Assembly (NCBI RefSeq): GCF_048569485.1
Contig: NC_134354.1
Coordinates: forward strand, 398,760,680-398,824,679
DNA: 64,000 bases
From: Anomaloglossus baeobatrachus
Lineage: Eukaryota > Chordata > Amphibia > Anura > Aromobatidae
Direction: 5' to 3'
Shown: positions 36,473 through 49,375 of the stretch, one piece after another
Position numbering within the stretch: the stretch's first letter is position 1
How the letters are laid out: every line of letters starts with the position of its first letter
Translations under genes and position numbers: made by a program
Notes under the pieces: generated by a model
The model's input: only the letters and a program-made list of their open reading frames with translations
What the model was told of the DNA's origin: nothing
Databases searched by the model: none

Positions 36473-36476
36473 TTAA

Positions 36477-36822
36477 AGGAGACATTGCAGCTGATACATG
36501 CTGCCCAATCTACAGGTAGCATGTATAGGACACTGGACACATAATCTTAGCCCTATATGTTTAACTCTGAAACGTTGCAGCATTTCAGAGAAAGGCAGAG
36601 TTCAGTAGCCACTGGGGACAAAGCCACACAGGAGACTGGTTGGACAGGCATATTTCTGGCGACTTATTGAGTAACAGGTTTCCCCCTGTACATACACTTA
36701 GTCATAGAATTGTCAGTCAAACAGTTTCAGAGTTAAAAAGGTATATCTGAAATGATGACACCAGTGTTTCATTCATGCAACCCATAGATCGACAGCATGT
36801 ATCATCTGTCGGGTTCCCTTCA
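36477..36822. mobile_element. T2/Kolobok-like MITE (b), abutting (a)
   Basis: Begins at the same TTAA that ends MITE (a). Left AGGAGACATTGCAGCTGATACA, right rc around GGGAACCCGACAGATGATACA. The right target copy is degraded. Confidence 0.55.
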
Positions 36823-38254
36823 AGACCATTTTCTTTTACTAAATAAAGCGATAGCTATTTCACAAGCTATCCAAAAATGATCCCTTTTTTAGTGTGCCTT
36901 GCTGCTAGTGTGGTGGTGTACAGTTGTAATAGTATAATATTCTCTTCTAATTTTCTGCAGTAGACCATGTAATGTGATAGCTGAAAGCCTTATGAGGAAG
37001 CTCATGTGGTGGCTCCTAATGTCATGAGACCACTCCCTGGCTGCGTGTTCTCCAGCAACGGTTCCAGAATTGTAAACTGTTCAAAATTGCGCGGATCTGG
37101 GAATCTCAGGAGATTCAAAAGTTGATCCACAGCTGATCAATACTGTCATCTATAATTACTATTATACAAATTGTAAATTCTAAGTCTGAATTGTACTTGT
37201 ATGACTTGCACCATACTTCTTGTGGGGGTTTCTTTTCACTAGACTTTGCCACATACCAGGCACGGGAAGGCTTTGTTCTAGAGGTAGAAGTAAATTAATT
37301 GGGAACATTTATATTTCTTATGTTACATTTTTTTTAACAAGAGCAATATTTATATAATCGTGGTATAGAGAGAAAAATGTAGACAAGAAAATAGAAGATA
37401 TGTCGTCTTATATTAACGCTTGCTTTGACATATATTGAGATAAGTGGTAAGAGATGACTAGCTTTGAAAAAAAAAGAGTAATGTACAGCTCGCCATCTCA
37501 TCCATCTCGGGATATTTCAAACCAAGCAGCAAGGTAAGGAAGGACACAGTTCTAAGCTGGAAAAAAATAATCAAAAATCTGTCCTGGTTTTATTTAATGA
37601 GAATATAACATGAAACAGCGGGCTGGCAGCCTGTGGTCACAGTGTGGTTTCCTAGGAAAAGAAAATCACTACTGTTCTGCTCGCAAATCTGTATGTAGAC
37701 TTTCTACTAATAACAATTCATCATTTTTATTCCACCGTATGTAAGATATTTAATCCAGTAATCAAGATCTCATGTAATTTGGCCTGCGGTATCTAGTCAT
37801 TTTCTAGGGACACCTGAAAAAATCTAATATATATTTTTGAAATGTACTTTACATTCACATAAGTATTACTTAAAGGGGTTTTCCATTATAATTTAATAAT
37901 GTACTAGTGGGCCCATGGGGTACTAGTAACATAACCCAAACAAACAAATAACACATACTCAGCTGCTTATGTGTACTGCATATCTAAACTCCTGGCTTCC
38001 TCTTTTCATAGGGCTTCAGGTGACCGCTGCAGCCAATCAATGCTTGCAGTTCAAAATATTTAAATGACTCTCCAGACTCTTTTTGTAAAAAATTCTGTAT
38101 TTTATAATCTATTTTGTAGTAGAATTTTCCCTGCACTGATTTTCTACTGAGCCTGTATATACAAAGTAGCCAATCTGTGGAGACAGAGCTGCAGTTGGAG
38201 GGAGGAAGCAGCAGCCTCAACTAATTGTGAGACAGTAGATGTATCTAAGACCAC

Positions 38255-38542
38255 TAGTGTTGAGCGAGTTGTTAACTATTCGTTCTCTCTATGCTGTTAG
38301 CGAGTACTGTCCACTACTCGCATATTCGTTACGAGTAGCAGGCGCATTGCAAGTCAATGGGAAATACTCGCTAAGTATCGAGTAACCCAAAAGCCGTACT
38401 TTTCATGGGAGTAGCGAATAGTATGGTTTTCGGGTCACTCGCTACTTAGCGAGTATTTCCCATTGACTTAAATTGTGCCTGCTACTCGTAACGAATATGT
38501 GAGTAGCAGAGACAGTACTCGTTAACTACTTGCTCAACACTA
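38255..38542. mobile_element. Palindromic MITE with TAGTGTTGAGC ends
   Basis: TAGTGTTGAGCGAGTTGTTAAC and its near reverse complement enclose a fully palindromic 288-bp element (GAAATACTCGCTAAGTA and its complement in the centre). Non-coding; superfamily not resolved. Confidence 0.7.
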
Positions 38543-39073
38543 AAGACCACCTCATACCCCCTGTATGCGATGTAGCTAAACTGTAATCCCAGTTCACACT
38601 TCTGTCCTAAGGACTTGTGCGGATGACCATATAATCTGATGGCATTAGTTGCCATTTTTGGTGCTAAATTCATTAGAATGGCTCACGCAATTCATGAATT
38701 TGTTACAAAATTTTAAAACTTGGCTTTTTTCCTGTCTTGAACTTCTGTGCCCTAAAAAGTCCCAAAAATTGGGCCAAAATTTTGGCATACTCAGAAATAC
38801 ATTAGGGGGACCAGGGTAAAAGTGTGCGAAATTTTGTGACTTTTTAAGCAGTCGCAATTAATTAATTTACTCCGCCCACAATGCAGAAAAAAAATCAGGA
38901 GAGCTCATATAAAATAGACTTAAAATAACACATAAATAGAAGAATAGTGAATAAAAGGCACAAAACATATAAAACTACAGTATACAAAAAAACAGGCTAA
39001 AGGCAATGATGAATGAGGTCCTACATCTAAAACATGTTCTTCATGATCACCCTATTCATCCAGTTTACTTTTG

Positions 39074-39168
39074 TATTATTATTATTATTATTATTAATAA
39101 TAATAATAATAATAATATTAATAATAATAATAAGAAGAAGATGATGATGATGATGGTGATGATGATGA
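39074..39168. repeat. Mixed trinucleotide array
   Basis: (ATT)n passes into (AAT)n, then AAG and finally (ATG)n. Confidence 0.85.
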
Positions 39169-39472
39169 ATAAAAAGTTTTCAGAGACAAAAAACATGAGG
39201 AATATATAAGTAAAATAGTAAAATTAAGGTCTACAATTGCTGTTGTCGTAGGCAATTTTTCATGTTTTTCAATAATCACAAACACAGTTGAGAAACTTTC
39301 CCATGTGCATTTAAATTTATAGAACACAAAACATGAAATGATGTTTGCACATTTTAATGCAAAGTGTTGACACAGGAAAAGAGAAAAAATATGAGTTTCC
39401 TGTTTAATGTTGCTCTTCATTAGAATCTGTAATAAGCAATCCTCATTTCATCTATGTTCAGTGTTCACTAAT

Positions 39473-39961
39473 TAAAGTGTAACCATAGTTTTAATTTTTA
39501 TTTGGTAAATCAATTCTACACATGAAAATAAGCAAGTTTGTAATATATCTTATCAGACAAATCTGAATCTTTTTCTGCCAGACAATATAAAAATTCTCAA
39601 ATCTGAGGTAAAATCTGTATTCAGTGAAGACTTTCCCATTACTGAGAGAAGAGATGGCAGTTAGTGCTTATGAGATTCTATGATGATGGGAGGAGCTAGA
39701 GGCAGAGGGAGGAGCTAGATGCAAAGCTCTGTTCCTCCTCCCTCTTCTATCTACATAGAATTTCATGAGTACCAACTGCCATCTCTAAGTAATGGGAAAG
39801 TGTTCACTGAATACAGATTTTACCTGAGAATTGAGAATTTTGTTACTGTCTGGCAGAGAAAGACGCAAATCTGATAAGATGTATTACAAAGTTGCTTATT
39901 TTCATGTGTATTTTTGATTTATGAGATAAAAATTAAAATGATTGGTTATAGTTCTGCTTTA
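39473..39961. mobile_element. Large inverted-repeat MITE
   Basis: The outer 190 bases on each side pair as reverse complements (GTAACCATAGTTTTAATTTT, CTGAATACAGATTTTACCT, AGAGATGGCAGTT with their mates), meeting near 39700. Ends resemble TTAAAGTG and CTTTAG, so a TTAA target is plausible. Confidence 0.65.
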
Positions 39962-40164
39962 GGTATTAAAGAAGAATTCTAGAAAATGAATGGTGCTTCT
40001 CAGAAAATCATGTTGAAAGGTTTGTACATGGTTAGGAAGCGCTTTCTTCCAAGAACAACACCAAGCCTGTCCACGGGTTTTGTGAGGTATTGCAGTTCAC
40101 CCCGTTGACTTTTCTGCAGCTGACCAGCAATATCAGGCACAAACCATGGATAGGTGTTACGCTG

Positions 40165-40500
40165 TTTAACCCCTTCACCACACAGCGATTTTCAATTTTT
40201 CGTTTTTGTTTTTTCCTTCCCCTCTTCAAAGAGCCATAACTTTTATTTTTTTTTGTCAATATTGCCATATGAGGGCTTGTTTTTTTGCAGGACGAGTTGT
40301 ACTTGTGAGCGAAATCATCCTTTTACCATATAGTGTACTAGAAAACGGGCAAAAAAGGAGACCTCTTGATGGTGTCATGTGGTGAAATGTGAGTGTTCTT
40401 TACATTTTACTTACATTTCTTTTTGTTCGTTTTTGGGTTTTTTCTTTCCATATAAATTATTTGCATAAAGTTAATGGTTGGTGAACGAATTTATTGGAGA
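40165..40500. repeat. Interspersed repeat fragment
   Basis: AGAGCCATAACTTTTATTTT, ATATGAGGGCTTGTTTTTT and GACGAGTTGTACTT form a wording common in frog genomic repeats. Family not known to me; it may belong with the 41385-42010 repeat. Confidence 0.35.
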
Positions 40501-40522
40501 TGAGATGGACTTGTTCCATTAA

Positions 40523-41157
40523 GGCCCCTTTCACACGTCAGTGATTCTGGTACGTTTGTGCTTTTTTTTAAACGTACCAGAATCACTGACATACACAGAC
40601 CCATTATAATGAATGGGTCTGCTCACACGTCAGTGATTTTTCACTGCACGTGTCTCCGTGCAGCGTACCCGCGTGTGCGTGATTGCCGCACGGAGACATG
40701 TCCATTTTTTTCTGGCATCACTGATGTCCCACGGACCACGCAGTGGTGTGGTCCGTGAAACACGTGCCAGAAAAAAACGTGCATTTAAAATAATAAACAT
40801 TTTAACTCACCCGGCGTTCAGCGATGTCCTCTGCAGCCCGTCCTCCCTGCTGCTTCTAAGCCGGCTGATTACTGTCGCGCATATTCATTATGCGCGACAC
40901 AGCCAACCCGGAAGCAGCTGCTGCGGGGGTCACCGCCGGCCGGATGCTGCGCCGCGGGAGGATTCAGCACCATTGACAGTGGGAGCGGGCGCAGGTGAGT
41001 TGATTTCTAAGGGCAATCACGGGCCACGGAGAACGGAGCCCGGATTGCACTTAGACAACCCACGTGTGCCGTGATTCACGGCACACACAGGGACATGTGC
41101 GTGTTTTACACGCCAGTGAAAAACGTCACTGTTTTTCACTGACGTGTGAAACGGGCC
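40523..41157. mobile_element. PIF/Harbinger-like MITE 6
   Basis: 635 bp, TAA at 40520-40522 and 41158-41160. Ends GGCCCCTTTCACACGTCAGT and rc GGCCCGTTTCACACGTCAGT. Confidence 0.75.
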
Positions 41158-41384
41158 TAAGGTAGTAGATGACCTCATGAGAGGGGATTGGTAAATGCTC
41201 TGATGTCCATAATCTCTTTGCCTACATTGTTATTGTATGCATTACGAAAATATGGAATAAAGTTTGTGTTTAAAGAAAAAATATGGGGAAAAAATTGCAA
41301 TGAAATTGGAATTCCATAATTGATTTTTATTTTATTTACCTTGTTCATTTTATGGTAAAATTGACCTGGCATTATGATTGCCCA

Positions 41385-42010
41385 GGTCAGTACAAAGATA
41401 TAGATACCAAATGTGTAGTTTTTCTTTTATTTAATTGGTGAAAAAACTTCAGAAGTTTGTAATATAAATTCTCTTCTGGTATCATTTTCCGAGACCCGTA
41501 ACATTTTAAGTTTGGGGGATTTGGGGCTAAGTGAGGGCTTATTTCTTGTACACTGAGCTGACATTTTTACTGGTTACATTTTTGGTTAGATGTGATGTTT
41601 TGATTGCCTCTTATTGTATTTTATTGTAATGTTGCGGTGGCCCAAAAAAATGTAATTCTGGAGTTTTTAATTTTTTTCCATTAAACTGTTTACCGATTAC
41701 AGATTTATTTATTTTATATATTGATAGATCGAACATTTCTGAATGTCGCAATACCAAATATGTGTCTTTTTTGTCACTTTTATAATCATCATCCGATCCC
41801 TTGTACTGTACAGAGCTGGGCGCCAGCTCTGCTTTATACAGCAGAAATGATGACTAAGAATGTCAGCTGGCAGCAAGCATTCACAGGAAATTCGTCATGA
41901 CAGACACAAGGTCATTAGCTGACCTCTGGCTGTCATTGACAACCTATCACTGACCTGCGATCACATCACGGGGACACCAATGGGAGCGGGGAATGAAGCG
42001 CTCCCCGCGC
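41385..42010. repeat. Old AT-rich interspersed repeat, second copy
   Basis: Shares segment order with 25130-26180. No coding potential recognised. Confidence 0.4.
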
Positions 42011-42095
42011 TCCCCTCCGGTAAGTGTTAAATCACACTTTCATGGATTGACCAGAGCGGCGCCGATAAAAGGGGAAAATGCTAGAGGATGAGTAA

Positions 42096-42666
42096 GTCGG
42101 GCTTTGCACGCTGCGACATCGGTAACAATGTGTTACCGACGCTGCAGCGATAGTCCCCGCCCCCGTCGCAGGTGCGATATCTTGTGATTGCTGCCGTAGC
42201 GAACATTATCGCTACGGCAGCTTCACATGCACTCACCTGCCCTGCGACGTCGCTCTGGCCGGCGATCCGCCTCCTTACTAAGGGGGCGGGTCGTGCGGCG
42301 TTATAGCGACGTCACACGGCAGGCAGCCAATAGAAGCGGAGGGGCGGAGATGAGCGGGACGTAAACATCCCGCCCACCTCCGTCGGCCGGGACGCAGGTA
42401 GGAGATGTTTCTCGCTCCAACGGCTTCACACACAGCGATGTGTGCTGCCTGCTGGAACGAGGAACAACATCGTACCTGTCGCAGCAGCGGCATTATGGAA
42501 ATGTCGGACCCTACACCGATCACACGATAACGACACTTTTGCGCTCGTTAATCGTATGGAAAAGGCTTTACACACTACGATGTCGAGAGCGATGCCGGAT
42601 GTGCGTCACTTTCGATTTGACCCTACCGACATCGCACCTGCGATATCGTAGTGTGCAAAGGGCCCC
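42096..42666. mobile_element. PIF/Harbinger-like MITE 7
   Basis: 571 bp, TAA at 42093-42095 and 42667-42669. Ends GTCGGGCTTTGCACGCTGCG and rc GGGGCCCTTTGCACACTACG. Confidence 0.72.
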
Positions 42667-42736
42667 TAAGGGTTGGGACCTTAGATTAAAAGCAGTAATC
42701 CACCGGTGAAAAACAAAAGCTGGACTGGTGCTTTAA

Positions 42737-43376
42737 AGGGAACCTGTCACCAGATTTGGGGCCTATGGGCTGCGGCCACAACCAGTGGGCTCTTATATAC
42801 TGCATTCTAACAAGCTGTATATAAGAGCCCAGGCCGCTGTGTAGAACATAAAAAACACTTTATAATACTCACCTAGGAGATCGCTCCAGTACACACTGGT
42901 GAAATAGGTGGTGCCGTTCTCTGGTGCCAGTGCCTCCTCTTTTGGCCATCTTGGTCTTCCTTCTTCTGATGCCGGTGTGCAAAATGCATCCTACGTCATA
43001 CACACTCGACGGCACTGAGGTCTTGTGCAGCCGCACTTTGATCTGCCCTGCTCAGCGTAGATCAAAGTATTGTAGTGCGCCTGCGGAGGACCTCAATACC
43101 GGCCTGTGTGCATGACATAGGACGCGTCATGCGCACTGGCTTCAGAAGAAGGAAGACCAAGATGGCTAAAAGAGTCGGTGCTGGCACCAGAGAATGGTGC
43201 CATCCATTTGACCAATCTGCACCGGAGCGACCTTCCTAGTTGAGTATTATAAAGTGTTTTTTATGTTCTACACAGCGTCCTGGGCTCTTATATACAACAT
43301 GTTAGAAGAACTGTATATAAGAGCCCACTGGTGGTGGCCTCAGCTTATAGGCCCCAAATCTGGTGACAGGTTCCCT
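42737..43376. mobile_element. T2/Kolobok-like MITE (c)
   Basis: 640 bp, TTAA at 42733-42736 and 43377-43380. Ends AGGGAACCTGTCACCAGATT on both sides in inversion. Interior arms share GGGCTCTTATATAC and GTGTAGAACATAAAAAACAC. Confidence 0.85.
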
Positions 43377-43429
43377 TTAACAAATAAGTCCTTCAATGAT
43401 GAGTTGATCATTGTGGGGTCCTATTATAA

Positions 43430-43690
43430 CAGTTAAAGTGAATTTGTCAGTGAATTTTTGCTATGTAATCTGAGAGCAGTATGATTTAGTGGTAGAGACC
43501 CAGATTCCAGTAATGTATGACTTAGATTATTGGATTACAGTAGTTGTCATAGAATAACAGTTTTCCGTGTTGTAGATCTATCAGAGCTCAGATGCTGAGC
43601 TGTGTATAACCCCGATCCCACCACAGCTTTCTGTGTACATTGTATATTAACAGAAAGCTGCTAATCAGTGCTGGGGGCATAGTTGGACTA
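43430..43690. repeat. Probable MITE remnant
   Basis: Begins TTAAAGTGAATTTGTCAGTG, a T2-like left end, but no matching right end was found. Confidence 0.35.
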
Positions 43691-43944
43691 CCAGGCATGT
43701 GGGCAACGTGACCTTTAGTGATATTCAATGAGGAAGTAGACGAACTCTAGGCTCATTAAAGGGTCACTTTGACTTTTAGGACTTTTACCTCCTATAAGTG
43801 GCACTAAAGTTCATCTCCTTCCTCACTGAAGAGACAATTTGCATATTTCCCAGAGGAGCATTGCAGCTTAAGGTCTCCTCAAATTTGATATGCTGGAATG
43901 GTGTGTCAGTCTCTGCAAGGAAAATAGCTTCCTGTTTAGACTTA

Positions 43945-44422
43945 AGGGTACTTTACATGCTGCGATATCGGTACCGATATCGCTAGCGAGTGTACCTGCC
44001 TCTGTCGGTTGTGTGTCACGGGTAAACCTCTTTCTAAGAAGGTGGTTCATGCGGCGTCACAGAGACATCACACGGCACCCGAAAAATAGCAGAGGAGGGG
44101 CGGAGATGAGCTGCCGGAATATCCCGCCCACCTCCTTCCTTCCTCATTACCGGTGGACGCAGGTAAGGAGATGTTCGTCGTTCCTGCGGTGTCACACATA
44201 GCGATGTGTGCTGCCGCAGGAACGATGAACAACATCGTACCTGCAGCAGCAACGATATTTGGAAAAGGAGCGACGTGTCAACGAGCAACGATTTTTGCGC
44301 TCGTTGATCGTCGCTCCTTGGTGTCACACGCTATGATGTCGCTAACGGCGCCGGATGTGCGTCACTAACGACGTGACCCCAACGATATATTGTTATCGAT
44401 GTCGCAGCGTGTAAAGCACCCT
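43945..44422. mobile_element. PIF/Harbinger-like MITE 10
   Basis: 478 bp, TTA at 43942-43944 and 44423-44425. Ends AGGGTACTTTACATGCTGCG and rc AGGGTGCTTTACACGCTGCG. Same family as MITEs 4, 5 and 11. Confidence 0.8.
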
Positions 44423-45604
44423 TTAGTCTCCTGCTGATAACACACTGATTGTATTGAAACATTGTATTACAGTTAAATCTATATCTAATAATAACATAAA
44501 TCACATTTCTTGAGATCTTTGTTGACAAGAGTCATTGCTATGTATATCCATAATTCCTAGTGGGTGGCACATAGAGATAGATGTGTCATATTTTAAACAG
44601 CTTGGAGTGAGATTTGATAGTTTTGATGGTGTTGCTTTAGTCTAACAGTCCCTCTGTAATTTTTGGCTGCATTAAAAAAATGTTTAACAAATGCAGGTTT
44701 TTGGCATCACTGCCTGCACTTGGTGAGCAGATGTTACAAGGATGAATCAACTTCATAGGAAATGTGGGGACAGCATATGTTTTTAATTGCATAGAAATTA
44801 TCAACTAACTTCCTCTTGGTGTAATATTTGACACTATGCAAGTCATGACTTCAAAAATAAATGTATGAAAAATTCTAGTGCTTTAGGTTTTTTTTTACTT
44901 GGAGAAACTTTTATCAAAAAGTTGGCCACTAACATGTTTAATTTGCCAACTCTACTATTCAGAGTTGCATGGTGCTACCTTCTACTTTCTGCTGCCACCT
45001 TGACTTCTGCCAATGGGCTTCAATGAATTAATAGAGGTAGAGGTATAGCTCATGCTCCCTTAAGTAGAAAAGGCAGCCAGCAAATTTGAATTCCATCATC
45101 ACTTCTAATGTAACATCAACTTTTGAAATTTTAACTACAAAAGTACCAACCTGCTCAATATTTTGTAAGTCACCCTGTTGCCCCAAAACTGTAGATACAT
45201 GAACCCCTTAAGGCCTCCTCTCATTATTCCTGTGGCATCAGGCACCAAGAAGTTAACATCAGATCCTTGTATACTTATAGGTTAAGATGTGAGGCTTCTA
45301 TGGATTAGATATACCTTTCTAGCATTACACTTAGATATTGACATTTTTTTAGGTCAAGTTTATACCTTGAACTTTTTGTCAAGTTCATTCAACCATTTTC
45401 AAACAATTTTTGTCCTTTAAAAAACCATTAGAGAATACCAATACTTTGAAGGTGCTTTAATATGGTGGTAGGTATGTATCGCAGAAGTGGTGTAAACTTG
45501 GATGTCTGCTCTGCTTCCTGAAGTGCCACGATTTTTATTAAGGCGCTACAGGGACTAGTTTATGTATGTGTCTCATGTTTTTATAATAGTATCTGTTTGT
45601 TTGA

Positions 45605-46130
45605 CACATGGTCACTGTGGGGAGGCTATGATGACTCTGGAGGAAATCCTTTGAGAGAGGGAGGATTAGCTTGTCCTGACTGGAACAGTGTGTATAGGTT
45701 GTCACGCGTCTAAAAGAAAACCTCTGAGAGAAGAGAGTTCACTTCTTCTGAGCGGCGTCAGTGTGTGGAGACTGCTACATCTCCATTGGGATACTTCTAA
45801 GTGGTATCCAAATGTTATAAGATGTGATGCGTCTGGATGCAATCCTCTTAAAGAAGAGAGGGTTTGCTCCTTCTGACTGGGGTAAGTGCAGGCTGAGATA
45901 TCTCCACTGGGATACTTCTGCTGAGAAGTTGTGTCCGAATCTGAGCCAGCATAACGTCAGTGAAACGGACTGTGATACTGAGTTATGTTCTGTGAAGCTG
46001 AAGGAAGGTTTCCATTATGTTACCAGGAATGTGGTTTATGTGATATTTAATAAACCAACTGGACTTTTAAACCAAAAGTGGTTCTGTTGCTACCTTGAGA
46101 AGCAAGCTAAGTGAGTAACCCCATCACAGG
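45605..46130 (+). repeat. LTR-like repeat with internal triplication
   Basis: A roughly 100-125 bp unit recurs three times between 45605 and 45930 (GATACTTCT after CATCTCCA, and GAAGAGAG before a CTTCTGA). A polyadenylation-like AATAAA follows at about 46048. It could be a solo LTR or 3' end of a retroelement; no ends or target duplication were settled. Confidence 0.3.
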
Positions 46131-46379
46131 GCTTACTTAGTCTGCAACAATGTTTTGATAGCTGGTAAGTGAACGTAACATCAACATGAATGCCAGAACA
46201 AGATGAATCCTAGCAGAACATTGCTCATACCAACACACTATCTTTGTTAGTTTGCTTTCTTCCCATCCTGGTGTCACCTTTTTATCATGTAAGTTACCCA
46301 TAAGCATCTGGACACCCATATGATATAAAATAAATATAAATCATCAGCACAGGCCACCTTATTTCTCTGCTCCATGGTC

Positions 46380-47280
46380 TAGTTCTGATGCTCATGTGTC
46401 ACTGTAGGTACATTTGGCCGTGGAGAGGGTAAGTTCAGATGCCCTGACCAGTCTGCTGCTAAGCTGCTCCTCACACAGCAAGCTGCAGTGCACTTGCGTT
46501 CTTACACCTCGTAGCAATATAATTTTTTTCAGCAATTTATGCTACACTATCTCTTCTGTGGGATCAGACCAGATTGGCTGACCTTCACAAGTGCATCTCT
46601 CATGCTTTGTCACGTGTCAGATGTGTTCAAACTAACCGAGGTCTGGACACACGAAAAAAATACAAACAACAGTACAACAGATAGGGGGGAACACCGGGGA
46701 CACAATAACAATGGTGGACCCTAGCTCTTGTGAGAGGGGTAGATGGGCAACTCCTGCACTCACCTGCCACTGACCCTATGCTCCTAACTAGGCCCTATAC
46801 AGTCTCCTCAACTGTCGCCGAACAGGAACCTGAGACCCTAAGAAAAAACCTGTAGTGGCCATGGCTAGTGCATTGGCTGGTGGCAGATGCTAGCTCCACC
46901 GCTGCACTAATACACACAGGGAAAGGAAAGACAAACAGGGGAAAACAACAAAAGATAAAGTCCAAATACAGGAACAAGCCTTCACAGATCTTAAAACCAA
47001 TGCGGCCAGAGAACAAATGGCTTTTTATTTTTAGCAAGGATTGCAGGGTAACACCTCTATTTAATCCTGAAGTGTGTGACTACAAAGCTACTGCAGCTGA
47101 CACACTCAGCTAAAGACTACTGGAGATGCTGCGAGCTGAAAAACTGACATTAACCATTTAGGTACTGAAGGAAACCAAACCACATTTAAATGTGGATAAC
47201 TCAATAGAGATGAGACGCTGTCACTAGTCTCCAAAAACAGGGAGACGACTGTTACAGCATAAATGCACCTTGGGCAACCA
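46380..47280. other. Unclassified repeat-like stretch
   Basis: GC-richer than its surroundings and with the wording of a transposable element tail, but I could not find paired ends or a protein motif. Confidence 0.25.
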
Positions 47281-47364
47281 TGACCCTGTCACCAGATTAC
47301 TAGTTTGATTGGTAGTACTCTGTAAGTCCTAATGTTTTTAAGTTGCTCTGATCTGCTTGTCTAA

Positions 47365-47949
47365 GGCGGGCTTTACACGCTGCAATATCGCTAGCAATTG
47401 CTAGCGATGTTGCATCCGATTGCACCCGCCCCCGTCGTACATGCGATATTTGGTGCTTGCTGCCGCAGCGAACATTATCGCTACGGCAGCTTCACACGCA
47501 CATACCTGGTTGCTGACGTCGCTGTGACCGCAGAGCAATCCCTCCTTCAAGGGGGTGGTGCGTTCGGCATCACAGCCACGTCACCGTGACGTCACTAAGC
47601 AGCAGGCCAATAGAAGGGAAGGGGCGGAGATGAGCGGGACATAACATCCCACCCACCTCCTTCCTTCCGCATTGGCGGTGGACGCAGGTAAGGAGATGTT
47701 TGTCGTTCCTGCGGTTTCACACACAGCGATGTGTGGTGCTGCAGGAACGACAAACAACATCGTATCTGCAGCAGTAACGACATTATGGAAATGAACGATG
47801 TGACACAGATCAGCTATTTTTTACGCTTTTGGGCTCGTCGCACCTAGGATTTACACATTGCGATGTCGCTACCGGCACCGGATGTGTGTCACTAACGACG
47901 TGACCCCGACGATATATTGGTAGCAATGTCGCAACGTGTAAAGCCCGCC
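47365..47949. mobile_element. PIF/Harbinger-like MITE 11
   Basis: 585 bp, TAA at 47362-47364 and 47950-47952. Ends GGCGGGCTTTACACGCTGC and rc GGCGGGCTTTACACGTTGC. Confidence 0.82.
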
Positions 47950-49104
47950 TAACACTCACAAAATGGTTCTTGTTGCTCTTATCCTTGAGCCTAACCATTT
48001 TTCTTGCCGCCAACAAATCAATTTTAATTTTCAGAACTGTGTCATTTGATGCCTAGTACATCCCACCCCTGCCATTGTCATGAGATAATTCTATTCACTT
48101 CACTTGTTCGTCGTTTTAATTGTATGGCTGTTTGGTCTATATCAGTCAAATTTTTGCTGCAAATTCCTAAAGCATAACATTTTACAAAGGTGACCTATAC
48201 TTAAAGAGGATTTCTAAAAATGATCAGATCTGCCAAAATTACAATTTGGCAAATAACACACATTTCACAGGGAAATTCCATGCGAATCGGTATTCATTGT
48301 GAATTTAATGTTCTTTATTATTATGATCTGGGACATCTCCAGGCCTCGGCACAATACAGTGAGGATGTTAAAAAAAACAAAAAAACCCTCATGATTTACT
48401 TGTCCTACCACACCCGCAGCCTACCATCTGGACCTCTGTGTCTCTTCTTTTTGCCTTTCCCAGTTGCATACATCTTCTTTTGCAGGCGTCACTCTACTAC
48501 AGGATTTCTGTGGCTGGGTAGGCCTCTGATGTCACTGTGTGCCATGCTGGAACCTGATAAAAAATAAATAGAAAATAGAGCAGTTTGATGGTGTTATACC
48601 GAAACGGGTAGTTTTGTTAATATATTTCTTCTACATGTCAACTCTGGTGTCCTATATATATAAAATATTTCTTATACAAGAAATAAAGGTGAAGTTTTAT
48701 ATTAACTTGGGAGCCCTTTTTCACTTGAGTTCACCTCTTTTTTCCATTTGATCAAAAGTTTGTTGTGTTTGTAGAAAGTTCCGTCTCACAACTAATTTCT
48801 ATCATATAGTGCTCCTTCTATCTGTAAAAATATTTCAGCAGCTGTAGTTTGTATGCTACAGTTTACACAGTTTCTCACATTATCTCACATTATTCTCACA
48901 GTGGTCTGAGGAGCTGAGACCTGGGTTATTGTAATGAAGTTACTTAGACCAGGGCACTGTTCTAGATGTATTTGCCATGAGTTTTAAGTTTCACTAGAGG
49001 TTATTCTAGAGCTCAAATATTTATCTCTAAAACTAGGGCCAACTACAGGTTTTCATAGGCCCAGGGTGAAAGAGTCCCAGTGGGCCCCCTTAACACATAC
49101 CACT

Positions 49105-49375
49105 GGGGGGGCGCTTCCTCCCGTGCGATGTCTCCCCCTGTGCACTGTCTGCCCTCGTGCTCTGCTTCCCCCCATAAACTACTTCCCCCTGCGTGCTGTT
49201 TCCCCCCATGCGCTGTCTCCACCCTGTGCACTGTATCCACCCTGTGCGCTGTCTCATGTCCTGTGTTCTGTGTTCCTCCATGTGCACTGTCCCACCCTTC
49301 TGTGCGCTGTCCCCTTCTTGTACGCTGTCACCTCGCCCTGTGCACTGTCTTCCCCCCCCGTGCACTGTTTCCCCC
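49105..49375. repeat. GC-rich short tandem repeat
   Basis: Units of about 17-20 bp around CCCTGTGCACTGTCT recur a dozen or so times with variation. Cysteine- and proline-rich open frames through it are by-products of the repeat. Confidence 0.75.
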
